Below, piece after piece: positions 55,523 to 64,000 of a DNA stretch of 64,000 nucleotides. Position numbers and translations under genes: made by a program. How positions within the stretch are numbered: the first letter of the stretch is position 1; each line of letters opens with the position of its first letter. A model generated the notes under the pieces. It did not search any database. It was not told the DNA's origin and was given only the letters and a program-made list of their open reading frames with translations. This stretch comes from an uncultured Bacilli bacterium (GTDB taxonomy: Bacteria; Bacillota_I; Bacilli_A; RF39; UBA660). Location of the stretch: assembly GCA_949425635.1 (NCBI GenBank), contig CASPWD010000001.1, positions 248,001-312,000 on the forward strand. The letters are read 5' to 3'.

Positions 55523-57032
55523 AAAAGGGCTTGTACTATGTACAATAATTACAATCTTAATTGTAGTTCTGTTAACATTTTGCTTTATAAACGAAGAGTC
55601 GTATGCTTCTGCCACTTCTACATATCAAGTATATTTAGATGGAAACAAAATAGGCCTTATTGATTCAAAAGATGAATTATACGAACTCATTAATAAAGAA
55701 CAAACAGAAATAAAAGACAAATACAAAGTAGATCAAGTATATCCTCCAAAAGGATTTAAGATAATCAAAAAAAATACTTACGATAATGATGTCACTACAG
55801 TAGAAGACATCTACGAGTATATAAAAGATGATAAATCATTTACTCTAAAAGGATATACAATAACAATAAAGAGTAAAGAAGAAGGCGTTGAGCCACAATA
55901 TATTTACGTTCTTAACCAAGACATTTTTAAAGAAGCATTAGAAAATGTTGTAAAAATATTTATTGGTGAAGAAAGATATACTCAATTCTTAAATAACACG
56001 CAACCAGAAGTTGTAGATATTGGTTATATTATTGAAAACATGTATTTTCAAGAAAACATTTCGATAAAAGAGTCTTATGTAAGTTCATCAGAAACAATCT
56101 ACACAGATGTAACAGAACTTACTAAGTATCTATTATTCGACGAAAATATTTCTACTAAAGAATATACTGTTGTTCAAGGAGATACTGTTGAAAGTATCGC
56201 CGAAGACAATGAGATGAACGTAACAGAGTTACTTATTGCTAATGATAATATTGAAAGTGCTGATACTCTATTAGCAATTGGACAAAAGTTAAACGTTGCC
56301 ATCATTAATCCAGTTCTTAACTTAACTTATAAAGAACTAGTTACTGATGATGTTCGTGTATACTATGAAACTGAGTATATTGATGATAATACACAATATG
56401 TTGGCTATAAAAAAGTCAAAACCGCTGGTGAAAATGGTATTGAAAGAGTTACCAACCGTGTTGAATTTGTTAATGGAGTACAAACTGACTCTTCTAGTCA
56501 AGTTGGTACATCAAAAACAATTAAAGCTAAAGTAAATGAAGTAATTGTTAGAGGTACTAAAAAAGTTCAAGTTTCAAATCCTGGAAATCTTGATACTCCA
56601 CCATTAGGAAATTTACATGACTCAGCATGGCAATGGCCAACTAACTCAACTTACTATATTACTTCAAGTTATGGATGGCGTACTCTGTATGGTGTACGTG
56701 ACTTCCACGACGGACTAGATATTCCAAGACCAAATGGTTCGCCAATTTATGCGGCACAAGATGGAACAATAATTTGGGCTGGACGTAATGGACCAGCAGG
56801 TTGGGCCGCTGGTATAAATGTTGTAATTATGCATGATAATGGATATTCAACAGTATATGCTCACTGTTCGAAAGTATATGTTTCACAAGGACAGACCGTA
56901 TCAAAAGGACAAACAATCGCTGCAGTAGGATTAACTGGTAATACTACTGGATACCACTTACACTTCGGACTATTCCAAGGTGTACCATACTCAAACGGAA
57001 AAGGACTTAATCCACTACAATTGTGGAACTAA
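55515..57032 (+). CDS. LysM-G5-M23 peptidoglycan endopeptidase
   Basis: This 505-residue secreted enzyme has a membrane anchor or signal peptide (residues 5-24), a family-specific N region, a LysM module (about 216-260, TVVQGDTVESIAEDN...ANDNI), a G5 domain (about 270-350) and a C-terminal M23 domain. All zinc and catalytic residues are present: HDGLD near 398 and HLH near 482. It should cut peptide cross-links outside the cell. The dnaB stop overlaps; ATG 55515, eight bases after AGAAGG, is chosen, but ATG 55512 also fits. The next gene starts three bases after its stop. Confidence 0.9.
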   Translation: MNKKGLVLCTIITILIVVLLTFCFINEESYASATSTYQVYLDGNKIGLIDSKDELYELINKEQTEIKDKYKVDQVYPPKGFKIIKKNTYDNDVTTVEDIYEYIKDDKSFTLKGYTITIKSKEEGVEPQYIYVLNQDIFKEALENVVKIFIGEERYTQFLNNTQPEVVDIGYIIENMYFQENISIKESYVSSSETIYTDVTELTKYLLFDENISTKEYTVVQGDTVESIAEDNEMNVTELLIANDNIESADTLLAIGQKLNVAIINPVLNLTYKELVTDDVRVYYETEYIDDNTQYVGYKKVKTAGENGIERVTNRVEFVNGVQTDSSSQVGTSKTIKAKVNEVIVRGTKKVQVSNPGNLDTPPLGNLHDSAWQWPTNSTYYITSSYGWRTLYGVRDFHDGLDIPRPNGSPIYAAQDGTIIWAGRNGPAGWAAGINVVIMHDNGYSTVYAHCSKVYVSQGQTVSKGQTIAAVGLTGNTTGYHLHFGLFQGVPYSNGKGLNPLQLWN

Positions 57033-57034
57033 CT

Positions 57035-57799
57035 ATGAAAATTTGTAACTTAGCAAGTGGCTCAGAAGGAAATGTGACTTATGTAGAAACAGCTAATCAC
57101 AAGATTTTACTCGATTTAGGAACAACTGTTAAATACATAAAAGAAAGGCTTTCTGAGCTTTCTGTTGCTATCGAGGATATTGATTATGTCTTTATAACAC
57201 ATGTCCACGATGACCACGTTAAAGCCTTAAAAGGTTTTATAAAAAAATACAATCCAACAATATGTGTAAGTCCAAAAATGTTCTCTGAATTAGAAGTCCT
57301 TAAAGAATATGAAAATATAATATTATACGATGATGCAGTATATCTAAGTGACGTAACAATAGATATAATAAAAACATCTCATGATACATCAGACTCCAGA
57401 AGCTTTATTCTAAAGAGCAATGGTTCTTCTATGGTATACATGACAGATACAGGTTTTATAAATACAAAATATTTTAAAAAACTAGAAAACTTGAATGTTT
57501 ATCTTTTTGAAAGTAACCATGATATTGAAATGCTCCTTCATGGTCCTTATCCAAAATGGTTAAAAGATCGTGTAATGGGACCATATGGCCACTTATCTAA
57601 TAAAGATAGCTCAATTTATCTAGCCAAAATAATTGGTCCAAATACCAAAAAGATTGTTCTAACTCACTTATCGCACAAAAACAATACCGAAGAAAAAGCT
57701 TTAGAAACAATTAAAGAAATTTTTGAAGAATATGAAGTAGAATTTACAGATATCAAATGTGCACGTCAAAAAGAAAAAAGCGAGTTGATAGAAATATGA
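57035..57799 (+). CDS. walJ: Metallo-beta-lactamase fold protein WalJ/YycJ
   Basis: This 254-residue metallo-hydrolase carries THVHDDH (about 55-61), LDLG and the later histidines (SHDTSD, SNHD, HLSHKN) of the YycJ/WalJ family, a putative 5'-3' exonuclease linked to coordination of replication and division. In Bacillus it lies in the walRK operon near dnaC and rlmH; here walRK is absent from the window but rlmH follows. ATG 57035 is the start; its stop overlaps the rlmH start (ATGA). Confidence 0.92.
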   Translation: MKICNLASGSEGNVTYVETANHKILLDLGTTVKYIKERLSELSVAIEDIDYVFITHVHDDHVKALKGFIKKYNPTICVSPKMFSELEVLKEYENIILYDDAVYLSDVTIDIIKTSHDTSDSRSFILKSNGSSMVYMTDTGFINTKYFKKLENLNVYLFESNHDIEMLLHGPYPKWLKDRVMGPYGHLSNKDSSIYLAKIIGPNTKKIVLTHLSHKNNTEEKALETIKEIFEEYEVEFTDIKCARQKEKSELIEI

Positions 57800-58233
57800 T
57801 AAAAATAATTTGCTTAGGTAAAATAAAGGAAGATTATCTAAATAAACTAATTGAAGATTACAAAAAAAGAATTTCTCGTTATCATAAACTAGAAATTATT
57901 GAACTAAAAGACGAAAATGATTTAGTTGTCGAAAAAAATAATATCGAGAAATATATTAGTAATCAAGATTATGTAATAGCACTAGATATAAATGGAATAG
58001 AATTAGATTCAGTTGCATTAGCCAAAAAAATCGACGAAACTTTCTTATCACATGGAACTATAACTTTTATTATTGGTAGTAGTTATGGCCTACATGAAGA
58101 TATCAAGTCACGTGCTAATTTTCGCTTATCATTTTCTCGTCTAACTTTTCCACATGGTTTATTTAGAGGAGTTCTACTTGAACAAATCTATCGTGCATTT
58201 AAAATTTTAAACAATGAAACATATCATAAATAA
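57796..58233 (+). CDS. rlmH: 23S rRNA (pseudouridine1915-N3)-methyltransferase RlmH
   Basis: This 145-residue SPOUT methyltransferase acts on pseudouridine 1915 of 23S rRNA in assembled 70S ribosomes. The FIIGSSYGLHEDIKSRANFRLSFSRLTFPHGLFRGVLLEQIYRAFKI block, with its knot-forming Gly motif, covers residues 93-140. It is a little shorter than the usual 156-159. Start ATG 57796 lies in an ATGA overlap with walJ, so translation is coupled. Confidence 0.95.
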   Translation: MIKIICLGKIKEDYLNKLIEDYKKRISRYHKLEIIELKDENDLVVEKNNIEKYISNQDYVIALDINGIELDSVALAKKIDETFLSHGTITFIIGSSYGLHEDIKSRANFRLSFSRLTFPHGLFRGVLLEQIYRAFKILNNETYHK

Positions 58234-58243
58234 TATTACTGAG

Positions 58244-58270
58244 AAGACAAAATAATTTGTCTTTTTTTCT
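58244..58270 (+). terminator. Terminator of rlmH
   Basis: AAGACAAA (58244-58251) pairs with TTTGTCTT (58256-58263), loop ATAA, then a T run. Confidence 0.88.
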
Positions 58271-58313
58271 TACCTTTGCTATAATACAAATCCATTCGTA
58301 AGGGGGAATAGAA

Positions 58314-58652
58314 ATGAATATATATGGAATAGAAAGAATATGGCTTTATTTACATGACGATCCTAGAGTAGTTAATAAAAATGATTATGTAACTAATAGA
58401 TATTCTTATTTAAGAAAATTAGTAGAGATGTTAAACATTAATCCTGAATACATTGGTGAGCTTAGATTTCGTATGTATACAGAAAGAATAACGGATTCAG
58501 ATTACTTTTTGAAACTTAGAGAAGGGTATGGTAAAACTGAATATCGACTTGTTAAAATGATGAAAATAAAAGGATTAGGAGATACCTTAGCTAGCATGTT
58601 TCCAGAATTGTTACCACAAAATTCTCCCAAAAAATTAGATTTAAGGCCATAA
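58314..58652 (+). CDS. Hypothetical protein, 112 residues
   Basis: No family is recognised. The 112-residue basic protein is helix-rich (RYSYLRKLVEMLNI, LVKMMKIKGLGDTLASMF) with no signal or membrane part. It has a good ribosome binding site, GGGGGAA, before ATG 58314, and an upstream terminator, so it has its own promoter. It lies between rlmH and ung, a gap that varies between genomes. Confidence 0.65.
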   Translation: MNIYGIERIWLYLHDDPRVVNKNDYVTNRYSYLRKLVEMLNINPEYIGELRFRMYTERITDSDYFLKLREGYGKTEYRLVKMMKIKGLGDTLASMFPELLPQNSPKKLDLRP

Positions 58653-58761
58653 TATTTAAAACTTATTCACAAATAATTCCAAATGTGATAAATTTATAAA
58701 CAGAAAGTACTAATAATATATAGTAATCTAAAATTTGTTAACAAGAGAGGAAAGAAGTAAT

Positions 58762-59430
58762 ATGATAGGTAATGATTGGGATAATAAATTAAATATTATT
58801 TGGAATAGTGAAGGCTTTAAAAAGTTTATGAGCGTAGTTGATAATGAATATCAAACAAAAACAATATTTCCACCACGTAACTACATTTTTAACGCATTAA
58901 AACTAACACCATATTCAAATACAAAAGTGGTTATAGTTGGTCAAGATCCATATCATGGAACTGGAGAAGCACATGGCTTATCATTCTCTGTTCAAGAAGG
59001 AATTAAAATTCCACCATCACTTCAAAATATTTATAAAGAACTAAATAGTGACTTAGGAATCCCTATCGCCCCAACTGGAGACTTAACAAAGTGGGGACTT
59101 GAAGGAGTATTAATGCTTAACGCAGTACTAACTGTTGAAAAAGATAAACCAGCATCCCATCGTAAATTAGGTTGGGAACTTCTAACTGACTTTATAATAA
59201 AAGTCCTAAATCAAAAAGAAGAACCAGTAGTCTTTATATTATGGGGAAACTTTGCTAAAGAAAAAGCAAAATATATAACTAATCCAAACCATTTGATTAT
59301 TACATCCCCACATCCATCGCCTTTCTCAGCCAATAGTGGATTCTTTGGAAGTAAACCATTTTCTAAAACTAACGCCTTCTTAAAATCAAAAGGCTTAAAA
59401 GAAATAGACTGGGATATAAATAAAAAATAG
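58762..59430 (+). CDS. ung: Uracil-DNA glycosylase
   Basis: This 222-residue family 1 glycosylase removes uracil from DNA. Motif A GQDPYHG with the catalytic Asp lies near residues 61-67; the Leu-loop HPSPFSANSGFFG motif with the catalytic His is near 178-190. Start ATG 58762, behind GAGAGGAAAGAAG; the in-frame TTG at 58735 lies before this site. A strong terminator follows. Confidence 0.96.
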   Translation: MIGNDWDNKLNIIWNSEGFKKFMSVVDNEYQTKTIFPPRNYIFNALKLTPYSNTKVVIVGQDPYHGTGEAHGLSFSVQEGIKIPPSLQNIYKELNSDLGIPIAPTGDLTKWGLEGVLMLNAVLTVEKDKPASHRKLGWELLTDFIIKVLNQKEEPVVFILWGNFAKEKAKYITNPNHLIITSPHPSPFSANSGFFGSKPFSKTNAFLKSKGLKEIDWDINKK

Positions 59431-59436
59431 TAAAAT

Positions 59437-59468
59437 AAAATTCTACAATTTTATATGTAGAATTTTTT
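59437..59468 (+). terminator. Terminator of ung
   Basis: AAAATTCTACA (59437-59447) pairs with TGTAGAATTTT (59456-59466), loop ATTTTATA, then T bases. It can also serve lemA, whose minus-strand stop is 19 bases beyond. Confidence 0.87.
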
Positions 59469-59486
59469 TAATATCTAAAATATACA

Positions 59487-60032
59487 CTATAATTTGAAAT
59501 CATCAAATATTTCATCTTCCATATTCTTTCCATCAAAGAAAGGCTTAATCATAATTCCATGCATTCTTGCAACAACATTAGATGGAAATGTTCTAATCAA
59601 ATCATTTTGTTCACTAGTATATTTATTATAATAAGATTTAGCAGCTTGTAATTTCTCGCTAACTTTCTTGTTCTCATTAACAATTTCCTTAAATCCTTTG
59701 TTACTTGTTAAATCAGGATAATCTAACTTTATCTGTTCTAATAAATTTAAGTACTCAGTTAGCTTTCTATCCAAATCAAAATTACTTATATTTTCATTTT
59801 TAACTTTATCAAGACCTTTAAAATATGTTTTACTGCTATCGATTTCTGTCTTGATTAACTTATCAGCTCTAACTAGTATGTCATATCTTTCTCTTAATGC
59901 TTCGTCTATTAAACATTCAGCATGATCGATTTTTGTTTTTGAATGTTGTAACTTGTTATATTGATAAGCATATAAAATACATAAAGCACCAACAATAATT
60001 ATAATAAATAAAAAACTATACAATATTGGCAT
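59487..60032 (-). CDS. lemA: LemA family protein
   Basis: This 181-residue protein has one N-terminal membrane segment (about 4-22) and a helical LemA domain, with YNKLQHSKTKIDHAECLIDEALRERYDILVR early and the family end FPSNVVARMHGI. The role is unclear: LemA gave an antigen processed for presentation in Listeria. Conserved Gly/Pro motifs of some members are absent, but the length and coiled pattern fit. It is transcribed alone, diverging from the metallo-hydrolase gene. Confidence 0.82.
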   Translation of the reverse strand: MPILYSFLFIIIIVGALCILYAYQYNKLQHSKTKIDHAECLIDEALRERYDILVRADKLIKTEIDSSKTYFKGLDKVKNENISNFDLDRKLTEYLNLLEQIKLDYPDLTSNKGFKEIVNENKKVSEKLQAAKSYYNKYTSEQNDLIRTFPSNVVARMHGIMIKPFFDGKNMEDEIFDDFKL

Positions 60033-60170
60033 CTCACTAACCTCAATTCTACTTAATTCTAAAACAATTATAGCATATTATTAAATTTACAAAAACTTTT
60101 ATTTATATTAAAATGTAAATTAGATGCTTATCTTTTTACAAGCATTATTGAATAAGAAAGAAGAATAATT

Positions 60171-60668
60171 ATGAATATAGAAACTTTAGTAGTTGGACCC
60201 TTAGAAACAAATTGCTATATTTTAACTATTGATAATGAAGCAGTTATTATCGATCCTGGAGATGAATTTTCTAAAATCAAACAAGCAATTAATAATAAAA
60301 AGGTTGTAGGTTGTTTAGTGACACATTTTCATCAAGATCATATAGAAGCTTTAGAAGAAGTCCTTAGTACATATGATGTAGAAATAAATAAAGTAAAAAG
60401 TCCAAAGTTCGAATTTACTATTATTGAAACGCCTGGTCATACATTCGACTCAAAAACATTTTATTTTGAAAAAATAAACACAATGTTTACTGGAGATTTT
60501 ATCTTTAACAGTGCCATCGGACGTATCGACTTAGGCGGAAACATAAATGATATGAAGGATAGTTTAAAAATGATTACCAACTATTCTGATGAAATAATAA
60601 TATATCCAGGTCATGGTCCAAAAACAACTTTAGGACAAGAAAAAGAACATTTTAAATATTACCTTTAA
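60171..60668 (+). CDS. Metallo-beta-lactamase fold hydrolase (GloB-like)
   Basis: This 165-residue, minimal-size hydrolase starts MNIETLVVGPLETNCYIL. It has the zinc motif THFHQDH at about 51-57, then TPGHT, GDFIF and a final GHGPKT. It resembles YqgX/GloB-type hydroxyacylglutathione or thioester hydrolases, but substrates vary widely, and this call is at family level only. ATG 60171 is behind AAAGAAGAAT. Confidence 0.82.
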   Translation: MNIETLVVGPLETNCYILTIDNEAVIIDPGDEFSKIKQAINNKKVVGCLVTHFHQDHIEALEEVLSTYDVEINKVKSPKFEFTIIETPGHTFDSKTFYFEKINTMFTGDFIFNSAIGRIDLGGNINDMKDSLKMITNYSDEIIIYPGHGPKTTLGQEKEHFKYYL

Positions 60669-60721
60669 AATGTTTTTCTTTTGTTTTAAACTAAGCGATA
60701 AATTAAATTAATTTTGTTATA

Positions 60722-61096
60722 TTATCCCATTATATATCCTTTTTCTGAATAATCAATCTGTTCATCAAATTCTACATAATCTAAGTAAATCATCAAAATC
60801 AAATACCAGTGTCCGTTTTTAGGGTCTCTAATTATTAAATGATCCCTTCCTGCTTGCTCAATCGTTCCTTCAAAAATCTTATCTTTCCATTCTTGAGCAT
60901 CAGGAAAACTCACATAAGCTTTAACTTTTTTTCCTTTATTATGTCTTAAAATATTTTCAATATAACTTTGTTGCATTGGTATATCTGATAATTGACCTGC
61001 TTGATATCCTTCTTCAAACTGATAATCATTATTGTTAGTATTATTATTGTTATCTAAAGTTGGAAAAGTAGGATTTTGATAAAAATTCCCGTTCAT
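60722..61096 (-). CDS. gerQ: Spore coat protein GerQ
   Basis: This 124-residue protein has a low-complexity Asn-rich N terminus (about 1-25) and the conserved GerQ domain: YIENILRHNKGKKVKAYVSF (43-62), then EGTIEQAGRDHLIIRDP and LILMIYLDYVEFDEQI near the end. In Bacillus GerQ is cross-linked into the spore coat by transglutaminase and localises the cortex-lytic enzyme CwlJ. Start ATG 61096 is behind AGAGGTGA (minus strand). It stands alone, in opposite orientation to its neighbours. Confidence 0.88.
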   Translation of the reverse strand: MNGNFYQNPTFPTLDNNNNTNNNDYQFEEGYQAGQLSDIPMQQSYIENILRHNKGKKVKAYVSFPDAQEWKDKIFEGTIEQAGRDHLIIRDPKNGHWYLILMIYLDYVEFDEQIDYSEKGYIMG

Positions 61097-61118
61097 AAAA
61101 TAATTTCACCTCTGTATC

Positions 61119-61145
61119 AATATATGCAAATAATAAAAAATATAG
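61119..61145 (-). promoter_or_regulatory. Possible sigma-E type promoter of gerQ
   Basis: On the minus strand CTATATT (61145-61139) is followed after 12 bases by CATATATT (61126-61119). This is close to sigma-E sites (about KMATATT, 13-14 bases, CATACANT). The spacing is one short, so it is tentative. Confidence 0.3.
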
Positions 61146-61169
61146 TATAATTTATAATAGGTGAATGCT

Positions 61170-62066
61170 ATGAAATTAGATTATAAAAAAATAATTGATG
61201 AAGTATTATCAAAAAATTTTTGGCCACGCTTAATTGTAGTTGTCCTAAGTATCTTACTCTTAGCTATAAACTATAATATGTTCTTATTACATAACGATCT
61301 CGTAATAGGAGGAACAAGTGGCTTAGCAACAATTTTAAAGGCATATGCAGGAATAGAACCAGCTACTTTTATCTTCTGTTTTAATATTGTCTTTATAATT
61401 ATAAGTTTTATTTTCTTAGGCCCCAAAAACACAGGACTTACTATAATAGGTTCATTATTATATCCGTTATTTGTGTCCTTAACTGGTCCGATATGTGAAA
61501 TTATTGCTAACAAATTAGTATTTGATAATTTTATTCTAATAGTTATTATAAGTGGCTTCTTGTTTGGAACAGCTAATGGTTTTATATATAAGACAGGATA
61601 CTCAACAGGCGGCGCCGATATAATGATTCAAATCATTAACAAATATTTCAAAGTTCCAACAGGTACAGCTTCATTTATAATTAATTCAATTGTTATAGCG
61701 GCTGGCGGTATGATATTTGGCATTAGTAAAGCAGTTTATGCCATTATTGTCATTCTAATTAATAGTTTCTTAGTAGATAAAATAATGTTAGGTATCTCAG
61801 ATAGTAAAATGTTTTATATTCATACTAAGAAAAGAAACGAAGTTAAGGATTTTATTAATTCAATGAATACAGGGTATACGATTATGCGTACTGATGGTGG
61901 ATACACTAATACAGCCAATGACCTTATTATGTGCGTAGTCCCAACAAAAGATTACTATATGTTTAAAAATGTTATTGAGCAAATCGATCATGAAGCCTTT
62001 TTCATAATAAGTGATTGCTATGAAGTATATGGCGGTCGAAGAAAACAAAAATTTCCATATATTTAA
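61170..62066 (+). CDS. yitT: YitT family membrane protein
   Basis: This 298-residue protein has five or six membrane helices in the YitT domain (residues 15-205, with LVIGGTSGLATIL and YSTGGADIM motifs) and the C-terminal DUF2179 soluble domain (about 215-290). Members are widespread in Bacillota with several paralogues; the function is unsettled. The start is ATG 61170, behind AGGTGAATGCT; the GTG at 61161 falls in the binding site. A terminator follows. Confidence 0.87.
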   Translation: MKLDYKKIIDEVLSKNFWPRLIVVVLSILLLAINYNMFLLHNDLVIGGTSGLATILKAYAGIEPATFIFCFNIVFIIISFIFLGPKNTGLTIIGSLLYPLFVSLTGPICEIIANKLVFDNFILIVIISGFLFGTANGFIYKTGYSTGGADIMIQIINKYFKVPTGTASFIINSIVIAAGGMIFGISKAVYAIIVILINSFLVDKIMLGISDSKMFYIHTKKRNEVKDFINSMNTGYTIMRTDGGYTNTANDLIMCVVPTKDYYMFKNVIEQIDHEAFFIISDCYEVYGGRRKQKFPYI

Positions 62067-62098
62067 AAACATAAGTCAAAACAAGATTTATGTTTTTT
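62065..62098 (+). terminator. Terminator of yitT
   Basis: AAAACATAA (62066-62074) pairs with TTATGTTTT (62088-62096), loop of 13 bases, then T bases. Confidence 0.78.
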
Positions 62099-62205
62099 AT
62101 TGTCAAATAATTCCTAAAAATGTCAACTAATAAATGCCAATTAACAGCATAACATTTAATTTAATCCCCTTTTTTGCTATAATTATGATAGTAAGGTGGT
62201 GTAGA

Positions 62206-62907
62206 ATGAAATTTATCGATATAAAAAATTGCTACAAAGTTTATAAAAATGGCGTTACTGCTATTGCCGATTTATCATTACAAATCGATAAAGGAGAATT
62301 TGTTTTCGTAACTGGTGCTTCTGGCTGCGGCAAATCAACCCTTGTTAAATTGTTATATAGAGAAGAAAAACCTACGCGTGGTCAAGTCATGGTAGGAGGA
62401 ATAAATGTTGCTAAACTATACAATAGTCGTGTATACAAATTAAGAAGAAAACTTGGTATAGTCTTCCAAGACTTTAAGTTATTACCAAAACTTACAGTAT
62501 ATGAGAATGTTGCATTTGGCTTAGAAAACTTAGGAATGAAAGGGAAAGAAATAAAAAGCAAAGTTCTAAAAGCTCTCGATAGAGTAGGTTTAAAAGATAA
62601 AACAAGAAGTTTCCCAAATGAATTGTCTGGTGGTGAGCAACAAAGAGTTTGTATTGCTAGAGCAATTGTTAATGAACCAAAATTGTTAATATGTGACGAA
62701 CCAACAGGTAATCTTGATCCTAAGACATCAAAAGAAATAGTAAAAGTAATTAATAGTATCAACAAAGAAATGGGAACTACTGTTATTATGGTAACCCACG
62801 ATAAAGAAACTGTTAATTCTATGAAAAAACGTGTTATAACTTTAGAAAATGGAGTATTAACAAGTGACTCTACGAAAGGAGGGTATGTAGCTGATGAAAG
62901 CAATTAG
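62206..62907 (+). CDS. ftsE: Cell division ATP-binding protein FtsE
   Basis: This 233-residue ABC ATPase works with FtsX. It has Walker A (GASGCGKST near 36-44), signature LSGGEQQRV near 140, Walker B (LLICDEPTGNLD) and a switch His (VTHDKE). FtsEX transmits ATP hydrolysis to external peptidoglycan hydrolases at division, and in Bacillus activates CwlO. The start is ATG 62206, behind TAAGGTGGTG; the start at 62134 would add a hydrophobic leader upstream of that site. It overlaps ftsX by 14 bases. Confidence 0.95.
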   Translation: MKFIDIKNCYKVYKNGVTAIADLSLQIDKGEFVFVTGASGCGKSTLVKLLYREEKPTRGQVMVGGINVAKLYNSRVYKLRRKLGIVFQDFKLLPKLTVYENVAFGLENLGMKGKEIKSKVLKALDRVGLKDKTRSFPNELSGGEQQRVCIARAIVNEPKLLICDEPTGNLDPKTSKEIVKVINSINKEMGTTVIMVTHDKETVNSMKKRVITLENGVLTSDSTKGGYVADESN

Positions 62908-63808
62908 AATTTTTAGAAGAAACATAGCCAATGCTTTTAAAAGCATCTTTCGTAATATTAGTTTAAGTATGGCTTCTGTAATCTGTACAACAATAACTTT
63001 AATAATTGTTGCAATTGCCGTAGTTTTTTCTGCTAATGTTAATAGTTTTACAAAAGATATTGAAAATACATTATCAATCTTTGTCTTTGTAGATAAGAAT
63101 GCTACAGAAGAAGACATAAGTAGTATAAAAAGTCGCATTCTTGAAATAAGAAATATTAAAAGTGATGAATTAATTTACAAAGATAAGGAGACTTTAAAAG
63201 AAGAAACACTAAAAAATTCTGACGAAGGATCATCCATATATAATATTATGAAGAGTTGGACAGAAGAAACAAATCCTCTAGAGTCAGAATTTATAGTTTA
63301 TGTAAAAAATGTAGAAGACCTAAGTGCAACTGCTAGTTCATTGAAAAAAATAGAAAAAGTAACTAATGTAAAATATAGTGAAGATGTTGTTGATAATATG
63401 ATTCCTGTATTTAGAGTTATAGAACGTGTTACATGGGTTCTTATAGTAGGTCTAATAGTTGTAACAATATTCTTAATTTGTAATACAATTAAATTGACAA
63501 TTTTTGCTAGAAAAAATGAAATAGAAATAATGCGATTAGTAGGAACAAGCAACTTTGTAATTAAACTACCATTTGTTATAGAAGGCTTATTCCTTGGTAT
63601 TATTGGATCAATCATACCAATGGCTACAGCAATATGGGGTTATATTTTAACTTATGATAAATTAGAAGGATATTTATTTACTAACTTTATTAAAATGATC
63701 AATCCAATGCCTTTTACTATCTATGTTGCAGGAATATTATTGGCAATAGGTGGTCTAGTTGGTATGTTAGGAAGTTATATAACAGTAAGGAAGTATTTAA
63801 AAATATGA
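62894..63808 (+). CDS. ftsX: Cell division protein FtsX
   Basis: This 304-residue partner of FtsE has four membrane helices (about 20-45, 175-198, 222-246, 273-297) and a large external loop (about 48-172) that contacts a hydrolase. The FtsX permease fold and the sequence near KNEIEIMRLVGTSN are typical. The start ATG 62894 lies inside ftsE. Its stop overlaps the next start (ATGA), so a three-gene ftsE-ftsX-hydrolase operon is likely. Confidence 0.95.
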   Translation: MKAIRIFRRNIANAFKSIFRNISLSMASVICTTITLIIVAIAVVFSANVNSFTKDIENTLSIFVFVDKNATEEDISSIKSRILEIRNIKSDELIYKDKETLKEETLKNSDEGSSIYNIMKSWTEETNPLESEFIVYVKNVEDLSATASSLKKIEKVTNVKYSEDVVDNMIPVFRVIERVTWVLIVGLIVVTIFLICNTIKLTIFARKNEIEIMRLVGTSNFVIKLPFVIEGLFLGIIGSIIPMATAIWGYILTYDKLEGYLFTNFIKMINPMPFTIYVAGILLAIGGLVGMLGSYITVRKYLKI

Positions 63809-64000
63809 TGAAGAAAAAAATAAAGTTATTGGTAATTATAATTTTACTAAGTTTTATAGCAATACCAACAATTAAAGTTAATGCGCAAACATTACAAGAA
63901 TATAAAAATAAAGTTGCAGAATTAAAAACAAAAAAATATGAAACTGATAAACTTACTTCTGAATCAGAGCAAAAGATACGTGAAAGAAGAAATTCAATTA
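63805..64000 (+). CDS. Start of a FtsEX-dependent peptidoglycan hydrolase (partial)
   Basis: Only 65 codons are in the window. A signal peptide (about 1-27, ending VNAQ) is followed by a charged helical stretch (EYKNKVAELKTKKYETDKLTSESEQKIRERRNSI) typical of the coiled-coil domain of EnvC/PcsB/CwlO-type hydrolases, which FtsX activates. Its position directly after ftsX supports this. The start ATG 63805 overlaps the ftsX stop; ATG 63808 is also possible. The catalytic domain lies beyond the window. Confidence 0.75.
   Translation, partial: MMKKKIKLLVIIILLSFIAIPTIKVNAQTLQEYKNKVAELKTKKYETDKLTSESEQKIRERRNSI

Noticed and set aside
1-64000. tRNA genes, rRNA genes, insertion sequences or prophage
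   Set aside because: No cloverleaf with a TTCGA T-loop, rRNA block, transposase, integrase or terminal repeat was seen when reading the window.

Overview
The window is the origin-proximal part of the chromosome of a low-GC, AT-rich Bacillota bacterium of the Bacilli/Erysipelotrichia type. Position 1 falls in the dnaA-rpmH intergenic origin, which carries clustered DnaA boxes, and the plus strand then follows the classic Bacillus order rpmH-rnpA-yidC-jag-mnmE-mnmG-rsmG-noc. A full RF2 gene with its +1 frameshift site, and TGA used as a stop, show the standard bacterial code, so this is not a Mycoplasma-type code-4 genome. SpoIIR, SpoIID, a SpoIIQ-like protein and GerQ suggest an endospore former or a recent descendant of one. 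No tRNA, rRNA, insertion sequence, prophage or CRISPR array was seen.

Layout. 1-8.3 kb: origin and the rpmH-to-noc run, with two perfect 24-bp palindromes around ATTTCCCGGGAAAT (the Noc-binding sequence) in front of mnmE. 8.3-11.1 kb: a minus-strand block of two unknown small proteins and a class A penicillin-binding protein. 11.2-26.5 kb: a condensed version of the Bacillus ywiB-argS-rpoE...prfA-prmC-spoIIR...rpiB-ywzB-murA-spoIID-spoIIQ region, interrupted by a probable large structured RNA (candidate OLE RNA) next to an OapA-like membrane protein, then rpmE and several unknown genes. 26.7-37.2 kb: hpf-secA, a GT-C-like membrane enzyme, two unknown genes, prfB, tilS, ftsH. 37.3-44.7 kb: parA-parB, MscS channel, DUF951, AbgT-type transporter, ychF, ywaF, rpsF-ssb-rpsR. 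44.8-51.9 kb: a 2351-residue surface protein with NPCBM, transglutaminase-like, discoidin and twelve Ig-like repeats. 52.0-64.0 kb: murC, rplI, dnaB, a LysM-G5-M23 hydrolase, walJ, rlmH, ung, lemA, a metallo-hydrolase, gerQ, a YitT protein, ftsE-ftsX and the start of a FtsEX-dependent hydrolase.

How the genes work together. Four themes dominate: chromosome organisation at the origin (DnaA boxes, Noc with its binding sites, ParA/ParB, replicative helicase, SSB); translation (L34, L31, L9, S6, S18, RF1, RF2, PrmC, RsmG, MnmE/G, TilS, RlmH, HPF); envelope growth (YidC, SecA, PBP1, MurA, MurC, FtsEX and partner hydrolases); and engulfment-stage sporulation. The observations most worth a second look are the candidate OLE RNA/OapA pair, the Noc sites together with an unusually long Noc that lacks the usual N-terminal membrane helix, the identical altered GGQ loop shared by RF1 and RF2, and the giant repeat protein.
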